NCBI GenBank assembly: GCA_963970005.1
Contig: CAXAMN010028916.1
Span: forward strand, 1,721,859 to 1,785,858
Source of the DNA: Durusdinium trenchii
Taxonomy: Eukaryota; Sar; Dinophyceae; Suessiales; Symbiodiniaceae
Length of the DNA: 64,000 bases
Direction of reading: 5' to 3'
Numbering within the stretch: position 1 is the stretch's first letter; every line of letters begins with the position of its first letter. A program made the translations under genes and the position numbers. Under the pieces are notes generated by a model. That model had not been told where the DNA came from. It made no database searches and worked only from the letters and a program-made list of their open reading frames with translations. Positions 9,571 to 19,995 of the stretch are shown here, piece after piece.

Positions 9571-9685
9571 GACCGAAAGGGCTCTTCAACGAGGAAACAA
9601 AAGAGCTCGGCCAAGGGTTCGTGACAAAGGACTTATGCAGAACCTCGTTCTTCTTCGCGCAAAGGACTCGGAGCCCCCCGGAGGA

Positions 9686-9698
9686 GGCTCCGCTACCA
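9686..9698 (-). promoter_or_regulatory. Primer-binding site (tRNA 3' end complement)
   Basis: One base after the inner end of the 5' LTR the sense strand reads TGGTAGCGGAGCC. TGG is the complement of the tRNA CCA tail, and the rest is close to the initiator-Met class used by many Copia elements. The exact tRNA of this organism is not known to me. Confidence 0.75.
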
Positions 9699-9699
9699 A

Positions 9700-9882
9700 T
9701 GCGAAAAAGGTAGCAGCGGCACCCGAAGTCCGCAAACACGAAAACAAGAGGGCGCACTGAAGCGCCGCGGCCGCGCCTTTTGCAAGGCAACTGCCCTCCC
9801 AGTCTTGAGAGGGAACGACGGTAAGTGAAGGTCGAAAACAGTTCGAACTGCCGAAACACAAGTGCACAGCGTGAACTTTACA
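9700..9882 (-). repeat. 5' LTR of the Copia element
   Basis: 183 bp, identical to 1618-1800 and TG...CA on the sense strand. It should contain the element's promoter and RNA start. The leader between it and the first ATG (9699-9571) is 129 nt and holds the primer-binding site. Confidence 0.95.
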
Positions 9883-12800
9883 ACGCACCAGACACATCTG
9901 ATCCCAGAAGCCTCCAAACCATTCCAATTCTTCTTCTTTTAGCAGTTCACAACCACCCAATTCAATGCCCGTTTCATCGGTGCCTTTTCACGCAAAGGTC
10001 ATCCAGCAAAGCTCCAACTTCGGCGGTGGGTAAGCGGATCTGCCTGGGATTAGAGTCAGCCTGAGAGCCTATTGGGTGGCCTCTCCTCGGCACAAACTGC
10101 AAAAACAGTGGAGTTCAGAATTCGTATGAATTCTGCAACTGTTCTACTGAAACAGCCAACTTCAACACTGACACGTTCTTGCACGTGTTTCAATCTTCAT
10201 AGTCTCGTTGTATCAAAAGATCAAGCTAACAAGCTTGTCACTTGTCACAGATGGCCCTTCTTTCAATTTCTTTCATCTAATGTGCTGATTCTGTCCATCT
10301 GAGATTCCCACACCATCAAATCACACTCCCGCAGAGTCACCGCGCTATCCTGCAGAAATAGATGCGCTCGTTCAGATAATGTGCTTTCCTCGTCTGCAGT
10401 TCCTCCCTTGACAATGAATTGCTTTCTTATGGTCTTGCAGTCTTGCATCGTTCATTTCTCACGTCTTCATATGCTCCTGAAAAACTGCTCCAACGGAGGA
10501 CAGGCAAAAAATCCAATAACTTCTTACATTAAATGATCATGTCCGACAATTGTAGCTCAGGAAGCCTAATGCTCATCCATTTTCCTAAGCTATACAATTT
10601 AAAACGAGACAGCGCAAACAGATTTCCCCAATCTCTCAAGCCTCCATTTCGGCCCAAAGTAAACCAGGAGTTGTGGCCCCCCTCGAGGACCCACTCGCCC
10701 ATCCGTCCGTCTCCTCTAAGCTGGTGAAGCCAATGGTGCAAGCAAAGGGGATCGATGCCCAACTCATCATTCCTGGCATACCTGGCAAAAGAAATGACAT
10801 GAAATGGCACAACAAATACAACGGGGAGCATTTCACATGGTTTTCTGGTGACACGGTGACACGACCCGTTCTTGTAAAGAAGCTTGTTGGTACAACTGTA
10901 GCACAGTCTGGCAGAAACGATCAAGAAATCCACTATAGACTATACTGGGCCAGGGAACTCAGCTAATTATGATTCAACCGAAGTTTTCTTTGTCATAGCG
11001 GGTCGAAAAGCCCCATCAACGCGGCCACACCTCTTCCCAACGTGGTGTGCATGTCATCCATGCAGGTGTGGCCCATCTCTGCAGCCTCCACGCACCCGAA
11101 AACGACAGTTGGCTGTGTTCAAGAAACGTGAGGTGCTTCGTTGTTAAAACATGTTAAAACTTGGGCACTGTGCTTGGGCTATCTTTTCTTGTTGTGTTTC
11201 CTGCTAGTCTTTCTCTAGTGACTATGCTTGGAATCCTGGTCTTTCACCGGTAAACGTGCCGATGTCGTCACCCTTCAGGATTTGGTAACGACTGGCATCC
11301 CTAAAGCGGTGACATATGTTCACAGCGGCGAAAACAATTCGGAGGCGCCTCCAAACATGGCAAGACTATGTCCGAAAGTGGCTAGTCAAAAAACATTAAG
11401 ATCACGGGCTACGTAATTACAGTACATGAACAGGTCCGAAAACGGCATGCCCCCAGAAAAGTGGTGGCATGTGGTGGCAGTGGCATTCTAGCTCATGACC
11501 GTGCCAGCTGCATCAATTCGGCATATTTCGGAACTTTTTGATGCTGGACTGCTCAGCACTGCGGCAACTCCGGCATATCATCTTCCTTCAATCCAATCGG
11601 TCAGACATTTAGTGTACAAACTGCTATGCACCCCTGCCCCTAAATCGGAACCTGCAGAAGACAAGAATTGTCATCTTGTAGGGACCTAGGGAGCAATGTT
11701 AGACCTTAACTGCAAAGAGTCATTCTTGACAAAACCTGTAGCTTGACTTTTTAGTTGTCAAAACTACGCAAAATCCAAGGCAAGTATGCTCTGCACTCCC
11801 CGGGAATGCAGAAATACACTCGGACTGCAGGGTGGTGAATGCCGATCCCGCATTAGAGTCACTTCACAGTTGCGCTTGTAGGCATATGCCGTGTCTTCTG
11901 CTCATGGCCGGACAAAAACCGGAGGGCACGAATCTCCTGAAAAACCAGACCCGGAGCGACGACATGGATATGGAATGATCCAAGTCGAATCTCTTCCAGA
12001 AAAGTCCGGAAAGCATCCCAAAATTGTAGCACAAGGATGCTAAAGAGACCTCTTTGGAGGTGTCTTCCCCTGGTTCTGCATTTCACACATTCATGCTCAC
12101 AACCAATGCATCACCGACTCCCTGGTCAGTCCTTCGGCGTGTTCGGCGTAAGAGTGCGACAGAGAACAAGATCCGGTCAAACCGGGGGTGAGAGTCACAG
12201 TGACTGCTTCTCCTGGCAATTATGGACATGCATCTCAAGTGGAATGGCTTTCCAATATAAACGATGATTCAAGGAGTAATCTAAACCTGAGGCTTGTATT
12301 CTTTTCATGCATCATGCCATGCCACCCCCGAAATGTGGTCCCTTGCCATAGATATTCTGCGGCCCTAACCAGTGTTGATTGTCGCAACCCCATGAGCCAA
12401 AAACTAACTTTTGACCGACATGTCACATGCTCTATGCTATAACTCTTATGGCATGGTATGGGAGCTGGTCACAATTTGCAAATTCGCGAGTGCCCTTTCT
12501 TTTTTGCAGGCTGATCGCCCCGTAGTTGCAGGGTGGGTGGGTTATGGTGGGTTCTGCGTTTTTGTAGGCTGTCCTGACAGGATGCAGGAGTTGCCATGAA
12601 TGCCTTTAAGAAGATTGGACGCCCGGTGAAGGCTGGGCTGCGGCCGGTGTGAGAAGAATCGCAGAATCGCTCGCTCTCGTGTTTGGAGTGGCCAGTGCAC
12701 TGTGAGTCAAGGAGTTGGTGGATAAGGTGCCCCGAGAAGACCTGAAAAGGTTGGTGGATGAGGTCACAAGCAATGGCAAAGCATCCAGGACTCGGGAGTG

Positions 12801-15044
12801 ATTTAGGCTTTACAGAGGTAAAGAGCATCACAATGCTCAGTAGCTCTGCATTTGACTTGACCAGCGAGATTTGGCACATTCTCTGACCCCAGTAGCAGAC
12901 CCCCTTTTGCAGAAGACTGTTGAGGTAGACGTAGCAAAGGAGGAGAATGCTGGAAAGCTAACACCCAGGATGCATGAACACACATTGAAGCTAGAACCTC
13001 CCGATGCCTGAAACCTTTTGAGAACCATGACGTTATTCTTCTTGTTTAAATCATTCAGGAACCATCCCATGTGTTCTTGTTTATGCCGGATTAAAACAAA
13101 CCTGCCAAAAGTCTGCTTTCCAAGGCAGGCAAGACTCCCCAAAGCAAGTCCTTGGAAGCAGGGCTCCTTTTGCCACAAAACTGTTGAGCAGAGATCCGTA
13201 AGAGTTCAACAACTCAGAGCACAAGTATTGCATTCCGTCTTCTTTACAAGGTTGTAGAATCGTAGACCTTCGTGATTCTGGCTCGGCTTTTCGGGTCACC
13301 CTCGTGATCGCAGGAGTGCACATTCCTCCCAGAGCATCTTCTTTGCGAAGTGAAGAAGGACGGGAGCAGTGATGGTCTGCACCACTCAGCGGGGCTGTGC
13401 GAGATATGAACAGTTGGGAGTGCAAGTTTGTCATGCTTAATTCACTGGCCGTTTGGACTGAGGGACAACCGGTGTATGGACTGAGTCCTACATCAAAGAG
13501 TTCTGAAGCAACAAGTAAGTCCCTACAAAAACGAAGATATAAACCACATGAAGTTTTCCAGCGCTTCGTAAAGGGCTCTGGATGACGCTTTTTTCTGTGC
13601 ACATCAAATCTGGTTTCGGCATCCAAGCATGCAGTCCATCTATCATGTAATTAGTCCATTCTTTGGAAATCAAAAGCATAGGGTGCCCAGTTTTATGAGA
13701 CTAAGGACAAAAGGAGGAAGAACACTATGTACATCTCACGACAGTCCCCCGAGCTCCAGGTCCTGCAGGTGACTTTCCTTGATAAATATGATCACATCGA
13801 CTTGGACAGCACCTACAGTAGTTGCTGTGAGGGTCCGGTATAGCTACAACGTAAGGAAGACTGCAGGGTCCCCTGACCTTGCGAACTGCCGGTATGGTCG
13901 CATGTTCTCCATGCGGGACCTAGAAAGGAGGGTCACACGCGTTGTTTTGATCGAAAAATTAAAAACGGATGTGACCTGACACCTCTTCGAACCTCACAAA
14001 TGTTCTCAGCTTCCTCACTCTATGTTCCAAGCAAAGATCAGGAGGCCAGTGACACACATAACCTTCTGGGTCTTGGACTAGCAACAGCCTCTCAAATGGT
14101 AATTTTCTTTGGCCTTGGTAGGTCTAAAGGCACATCCAACGCCGGCTTTACGTGTTGACATCAGGCGACTTCAGGTTCGCATGCTGATCAGCGTATATAG
14201 CTCAATTCCACGTTTCCAAGGAATTGATGCCAACATATTTGTCATCATCTTTCCTCTCGAATGCGCAGTACAGAAGCCGAAAGTCCCAAGTAAGTCACCT
14301 GGGCTTGCTATACACTGTACATCGATTTCGGTCCTTCGGTTCGGGTGTGTGAGGGTCGACTCAAAAATCTTGCAGATCCTGATCAAACAATACAGATCTC
14401 GACTGCTTCCCAGCTTTCTTTCTCATTGGACTCTGCCTTGGTGTGTAATTGAGAAGCTTGAAAAAGAGAAATGTCGACGAAGGAAAACCCTGCCGTGTGA
14501 CTGGACTCTGCCAATAGCTTTGGTCTTACTCGACGCCCCACCAAAATCCTGTTTTGCTCAAAGAAGGAGTAAAGTCACAGAGGAAGCAATCTTCGGATCG
14601 CGAAGTCCAACAAAAGTGTCCTAATACCTCTGAGCCTACGCCAGTCAAATTACACAAAACACATACAAAAGAATCCTCCATTGTTTAGAGTCAGCAAACT
14701 TCAACTTGTAGCGCAAACTCTTGTTCCTCCTGCCCACGGGCTTGCTCCAGGTCTCACGCCGAATGAGCCTGGGGCACAAGGTCTCCATGTCATCGGTCTG
14801 GCCATTGCAAGTGCTCGCCTTTGAAAAGCACCGGTCTGAAGGAGAGCAACACCTTGCACAAAAGCCTTGGTGATGCTGGTGAGGCAGGAAATGTGTTCTT
14901 TCCACTAGATAATTTCGAAGGAATGAATGGGATGATTGAGATGAAGGCTAAGAACGGTTCTCAGTTGGGTATTTCTCTTTTCAAACAGACTGGACACCTG
15001 CAAACTCGTGAGTCACCTCCAACTCACAGCACCTGGTTAGCTAG
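9883..15044. other. 5.2-kb stretch without recognised gene
   Basis: Apart from the target duplication ACGC (9883-9886), no family motif was found. The longest open frames are minus 13626-13081 (181 aa), plus 14109-14624 (171 aa) and minus 10933-10529 (134 aa); none shows a domain and their reality is uncertain. A possible minus exon at about 14818-14690 follows an AG|G acceptor and is rich in Arg/Lys (RRETWSKPVGRRNKSLRYK). Confidence 0.5.
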
Positions 15045-16746
15045 CTAGGCTAGCATCTGAGCTGCCAAGGTACAGGGATCTGGATAGATCTCTCTGACCC
15101 GATCAAGGCGTGGCCCTGTAGCTGAAAGCAACGAAATGTGAAACTTGTGGAGTAGCTCCTGGGGATCAATGCCTTGCATCTTCAACTCTGCTTCCAGAGA
15201 CCTTTTGCACTCCTGGCGAGTTCTGCTGATTCCCCCAGGGCCAATCATTTTGAGGCTCCATAATGCTTGAGAGCAAAAGCGCAACAACAAAACAGAGCTG
15301 CCAATGAAAGGATAGAGATCGCATCACAGGTTGCCAAAGCCCTCGCCCATCCTAGCCCTGAGGAACAACATGTGCGGAGCGATTTCAGGGCGCTTGTCGC
15401 GCGAGCAACAACTGTTGCAAAAAAACAGAACAAGAAATACATGCAATTACTTTTGGCCATTTAAAATGCAGTGGCATCCGCGTGCAATGCAACAGATTCT
15501 GAATGTTTTCATGAGCATTGGCTCCTGGTTGGACATCCTATGTCCTAGGAGTCTATCTGGGGAGCCCGAATGTGAAGGGCCAAGCAAATTCGATGTATCA
15601 GTAGTAACACGCTACAGTTGCAGCCAATCAAACAATATCGAAGCGCAATGTCAAGGTCTGTGTGACCTTGCTTGCAGGTCCCAACCAAATACACCCCTTC
15701 TCTTCTAGAAAGGAGGCATATCCAACCATATCCCCACTAATCCCAACATCTATGAGATCTGAGTCAGCAAAAATATCCATACCCTCCCAGGGACCCATTG
15801 ACCCACCAGCTCGCTCGCTCGCTGTTCGGTCCTCGGCCTTGGTCCAAAACTCCTCTTGCTTGCCAAAGAGCTCCCGATCTGCCTTGGAGACCTTCTCTTC
15901 TAAAGCTTTAAGGCCTTTTAACTTCCCCACGCGGGCAACCAAAGCTGTCCTCAGAACAAGTCATCTTAGAGATGTTCAACCTGTGTTTGTGTACGATACC
16001 GAAGGATACCAGCCTTGACGTTGGAAAAAAAGAAGCATTTAGTTGGTCAGGCAACTTCGGAAACTCGGCGCCGTCCTCTACACCTTGGTGGACATTGACT
16101 TTTTGGGAAGAAATGGTTGACTCTCTTTGAAGAAATCGTACTCGCACAACCCCACAACCACTGGGATGGCTTCATCTGGCACACAAAGCGGGCTGGTATT
16201 CCATTGAGCATCTCCTCTTGAAGGGATAAGCCGCCTTCCTTCAGCGTCCACTCTGCCTGCTTCACCGCCGACTCCGAGCGACCACCGACTCTGAGATTGA
16301 GCTCCATGAGCTTCAAGTCATGCTCATGTCTGAGCCTGGCAAGCACCAGTGTCTGCTTATCCAGAAGTGGCATCTGCTGCTTCATGATCTCCCACTGTTT
16401 GGCAAAGGCCATTTGCTCCTGATCCACTGCAGCATGGCATGGAGAGGCATGCAGATCCTCCCGCAGTTCTGTAAGAATCTCTCCACTGCAGGTGATCTTC
16501 ACAGCACCTGGTAAGACTCCTAGAGCCTCCGCCACTTTCCGCTTTGCTGCCTGCAGGATATGAGTTCTGAAGCATTCAAACTCATGCCCAAACTACCTTC
16601 CCTATTCCAAGAGGACAGAGGTCTAAAATTCGATCTCGAGGGGGGCAGTTGTTCAAAGTCACTTGTCCCTCAACCCTGACCTCCAAACCCTTCTCTGGGT
16701 CGATGCTGACAGAGTTGCCGTTGAGGAAAAGAACTTCGATGGCCAT
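15045..16746 (-). CDS. Unidentified four-exon protein with ubiquitin-like N-terminus
   Basis: Exons: 16746-16681, 16550 to about 16180, 15949-15667 and 15212-15045. The ATG at 16746 starts MAIEVLFLNGNSVSIDPEKG. Exon 1 joins in phase to AAKRKVAEALGVLPGAVKI, giving the beta-hairpin-plus-helix pattern of a ubiquitin-like fold similar to the start of the ankyrin gene at 20.0 kb. A long helical region rich in Gln/Glu/Lys follows (exon 2), then another helix (KALEEKVSKADRELFGK) and an acidic segment (exon 3), and a final exon ending TLAAQMLA and TAG. Exon 3 to 4 is a phase-0 GT donor to AG|G junction. The exon 2 donor is not fixed. No catalytic motif is visible. The ubiquitin-like assignment is an inference from pattern. 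Confidence 0.65.
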
Positions 16747-17689
16747 TTCACACGCAGGGGATGGGGCAGAAACGGCCTTTGAGACTCCAAACACCCAGCA
16801 CACAGACAAAAGTGCGAACTTTCTGATGCTGCACGTTGCCTCATGCGGAAGCCAAAAGACCACAAGTGCCCGAAGCTGAAATTACTCCGAGCTGCTGCCC
16901 TGCAAGCTCTGTAAGAGCTGACCGCTGACCGCATTTCCATCACCCTGGATTATTAGATGGGGAGGTTTATTCATCAGCATTTACATCATATTACTCATGT
17001 CGCTCATCTCTCCCACATCATCTCCGCTCTTGCTCTCCCTCTCTCTCTCCCTCCCTCCCCCTCAGGAGACCGCACGTTGTATTTCCTGGAGCCCGGACGG
17101 CCGGCACTCGCACGGCCAGAACCACTTTCTGACAGAGTCCTCACTTGCAAGGGGAGCCTGTACTGAAGAGTGGCCCAAGACTCCAAGCAAATTCCTGGAA
17201 CCCATCTTGCACTATACAAAAAATAGCCTATTCTATGACTGGTCTCTTGATTTACAGGAACAGGAAGATCTCCTGAAGATCTCGGTGATTTCCTCCTAGT
17301 AGGCATCGGCCTGGTTCCTGGCGATCAAATAAACTCATCGAATGATTTGGAGGTATCCAAGGTTTTGCACCAGGCTCTGTAAATGCGTAGATTGTGCAAA
17401 GTCCCTTGCCAAGGTGACTGTCTCATCTGACAGCCCCTTCCATGGGTCTTGTTGTCCTTGTGGCAATCATGTTGGATCTTCCTTTCCCGAACGCTCTTAT
17501 TCATCACACAGACTTACTGGAATCATCGCTCACTACACGCCTCAAGCTCTCATAACTGAGCATTCTGGAAAGCAAATTTGGAATGTCATGGGGTGGACGA
17601 TGTTGTGTTTCAAGATTTGACGATGCCTGTAAGCAAAGAATTGAGAACTGCCTTGAAGGCAAGTAATGATTGTTTTTTCCGCTCGGTGC

Positions 17690-17920
17690 CTTCAAAACCG
17701 GATGTGGCATGATGTTGGTATCTTCGATCTCCATCATCCTCTCCTGGCTCGAAAGGTCAAAGCTGTGTGATAAAGCAGCTATGTAGGGTCTTCTTTGTTC
17801 GGCAAACATATTCCCTTCACTGAAATGCCGTCGCCAGTACTTGATGAGGTTAGTCTTCAGAGCACATCCTGGTGGCCCATAGGTGTAGAACCCACTGACA
17901 CCCCCATAGATCTCAGATCC
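17690..17920 (-). CDS. Glycyl-tRNA synthetase, two exons
   Basis: Exons 17920-17819 and 17743-17690, in phase. The first encodes EIYGGVSGFYTYGPPGCALK, the class II motif 1 region of eukaryotic/bacterial alpha2-type glycine-tRNA ligases, followed by the conserved WRRHF. The second encodes ERMMEIEDTNIMPHPVLK, matching the family's stretch that ends in a conserved PVLK before the 'SGH' loop. The donor after the first exon is GA, after the second GC; both acceptors are AG|G. The enzyme charges tRNA-Gly. I could not find the flanking exons (motif 2, motif 3, anticodon-binding domain) within a few kb, so this is either a gene with distant exons or a fragment. Confidence 0.8.
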
Positions 17921-18420
17921 CTGCCAGAGCAGAACGTCCAGGTGAAGACGTGTTCTCTCATATGCGTTCCCATACCAGCACTACCACAAACCACCATCAT
18001 CGCAATCTCTATTTATTCTATTTTATTATCCATCTACTGTTTGGAACCTCATGCAGTGTTGTGAGGGCATTTAGAACGACTGAAACAAGTCGAACTCACT
18101 TTGGTGCGCCGCACTTCTCTGCAGGAGGCTGAGTCGCTGATGCTACAGGGCACAGGGCCTTCCGTTTCAACCTGTATATCAGTGAACACAAAGGTGAAAT
18201 CACTCATGTCTCATGCCCCAAGTGAACGGCCCAATATTTGAGATGGCTCTACTCTGCACATCAGAATCTGAGACCAAGACCCACTCACTGCTGAACAAAG
18301 TGAGTCATGTATCAAGAATGGAATCCCGAAGCAATCCATTTACAAGGACCACCAACTCCAACCTAGTAGCTTGCCAAAAAAAACCTGGTGCGCAGCCACT
18401 CGCACTTTTCCGATTCACCA

Positions 18421-19995
18421 TTACGCAAATAAGTCAAATTCAGATTCTGTGTCCGAATCACTGGATGCAGATTCACTAGATGAGCTGCAGTCATTGTGGA
18501 TGGCACCCACCTCGGACAGTTTCCGCAGCATCAGCACACGGAACACCTTTGCGTGACCATGCTGGGAAGCCAATGAAAAGGCTGTTCGGCCTCTGCTGTC
18601 AGCATAATTTGCGGCAGCTCGTGCTTCCAAGAGCATGCGCACAAGCTTGACGTGGCCGCACCCCGACGCATACATTAGGGCTGTCATCCCCATGACATTT
18701 TTGTTTTTGCGGAAGATCCAATTTCTATATGTGATGGGACGTTCGTTCACGTCAGGTAGTTTATAGAAGGGCACGGGCACATCCACTCCGGCCTTTAATT
18801 CCAACAGAGAGCGCGCAACCTCTACGCGTGGATCGTGCTCAAGCATGATGATCAGAGCGGGAAAGCTGTCTGTGAAATGGGCGCCTTCTTCCAGCAAAAA
18901 CTCCACAGACTTCAACGAATACGACCAACATGGAAGCCAACCATCATCATCTCGTTCTGACACAGCAGCACTTTGCAGGGCCTCGTCCAGGAAACCTGAG
19001 ATGGCTCCACCCAGCAGTTGCCGAAAAACTTCGATGATGCTGCGGTGTCCTCGTTTAGCAGCAGTATGGAGGGCTTCCACAACGGGCAAACCGTAGTAAT
19101 CGTCGCCGAGAGGGCCCCAAGAATGTCCATCCAAAAGCACGCGCAGAATCTCGGCATTCCCGTGAAAAGACGCAGTAACAACACCTCGACAACAACACGT
19201 CATACGGTCATCACGCTCCCAATAAGATTCTTCTGAACGCACGCTCAGATGCTGCAGCAGTACTCGGAGAGCCTCCACGTTCCGATGCGAAATTGCTTCA
19301 AGGAGAGGGGGATCCCGCACTTGGGGTATTTCATGCTCGGGTTTTGCACGTGCCTCAAGCAGCAAATGGATTGCCTCGATCTCGTCTCTTCCTACTGCCT
19401 CATAGAGGCTGTCTTGCAACGAATCAAAGGCATGAAAACCTTTCGGTACCAGCAGCCGCAAAACCTCTAGATTTTCCCAAAATCGGATGGCTTTGGAACA
19501 GTGAGCCCTGGCCTCCAAGAGCAACCGCACTGTGTCGGCATGTCCTGCCTTCGACGCGATGGAGAGTGGACTGGGAGAGGATATTGACGTTTTCAAATTG
19601 GGGTCGTGGGAGTGCATCAAGATCTTCTCAACCTCAGATGCATCGCCACTCTTCACTGCGTTCTGGAAATGGAGTATCTGCTCCTCCGAGCTGCTTGTGA
19701 AGCTGCTCAGCTTGATCAGTTGGACATCCAGAGGAGAGTTTAGCGGAAGGGTGTCATCCAAAGTCCGGCCATCATGCAGGAGCTTTAGCCTGAAGCGCGG
19801 CCACCCACAGATTGGCTCCAACTGCCCTTTCAGGGATCGCACGTCGCTCAAGGTCTCGACAGGTATAGCCGCCAATTCTTCCCCAGAAGGCAAATAGACG
19901 CGCAGCATCAGCGGTCTTCCTGCGTGAAAGTGAAGTGTGCCTGCTGATCCGTCAACATCCACGGGCTCAAGTATATTTGTTGAAGCCCTTTCCAT
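18421..19995 (-). CDS. Ubiquitin-like domain plus ankyrin-repeat protein, intronless
   Basis: 524 codons in one exon. Residues about 28-95 form a ubiquitin-like domain (LRVYLPSGEELAAIPVETL, then LKLLHDGRTLDDTLPL). From about 105 to 490 there are many ankyrin repeats: SPLSIASKAGHADTVRLLLE, MTALMYASGCGHVKLVRMLL and RTAFSLASQHGHAKVFRVLM are the clearest, with degenerate ones between. The tail is Ser/Asp/Glu-rich (SSSESASSDSDTESEFDLFA). Ankyrin repeats bind proteins; the partner is unknown. Lack of introns in a genome where neighbours have 26-100-nt exons points to a retrocopy, though no relict spliced leader was found upstream. The ATG sits directly against an AT dinucleotide run (19996-20015). 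Confidence 0.92.
   Translation of the reverse strand: MERASTNILEPVDVDGSAGTLHFHAGRPLMLRVYLPSGEELAAIPVETLSDVRSLKGQLEPICGWPRFRLKLLHDGRTLDDTLPLNSPLDVQLIKLSSFTSSSEEQILHFQNAVKSGDASEVEKILMHSHDPNLKTSISSPSPLSIASKAGHADTVRLLLEARAHCSKAIRFWENLEVLRLLVPKGFHAFDSLQDSLYEAVGRDEIEAIHLLLEARAKPEHEIPQVRDPPLLEAISHRNVEALRVLLQHLSVRSEESYWERDDRMTCCCRGVVTASFHGNAEILRVLLDGHSWGPLGDDYYGLPVVEALHTAAKRGHRSIIEVFRQLLGGAISGFLDEALQSAAVSERDDDGWLPCWSYSLKSVEFLLEEGAHFTDSFPALIIMLEHDPRVEVARSLLELKAGVDVPVPFYKLPDVNERPITYRNWIFRKNKNVMGMTALMYASGCGHVKLVRMLLEARAAANYADSRGRTAFSLASQHGHAKVFRVLMLRKLSEVGAIHNDCSSSSESASSDSDTESEFDLFA

Larger units (their letters stand above)
1618..9882 (-). mobile_element. Complete Ty1/Copia-type LTR retrotransposon
   Basis: Both ends are 183-bp LTRs (1618-1800 and 9700-9882) that are identical by eye. 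Read on the minus strand each begins TG and ends CA, as expected for integrase-processed ends. The 4-bp sequence ACGC directly abuts both outer ends (1614-1617 and 9883-9886) and is the likely target duplication, although 5 bp is commoner for Copia. A primer-binding site follows the 5' LTR. The order gag, zinc knuckle, protease, integrase, reverse transcriptase, RNase H is the Copia order. Two large overlapping ORFs fill the interior. A canonical purine tract next to the 3' LTR is not evident; the last sense bases before it are pyrimidine-rich. Identical LTRs imply a recent insertion, since they are copied from one template. The frame change inside integrase means autonomy is uncertain. Confidence 0.96.

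Noticed and set aside
1780-9960. Many ORFs antisense to the Copia element
   Set aside because: They are shadows of the two long minus-strand ORFs.
13081-13626. 181-aa minus ORF as a gene
   Set aside because: No domain, no coding-like bias that I can see and no splice context; kept only as a mention in the unassigned stretch.
15267-15464. Plus-strand ORF with Lys/Arg-rich product
   Set aside because: It lies in an intron of the minus-strand ubiquitin-like gene and has no splice context or family match.
16997-17299. Plus-strand exon after a strong polypyrimidine tract (ETARCISWSPDGRH, WD40-like)
   Set aside because: Three frames are similarly open, the match is a few residues, and no neighbouring WD exons are present.
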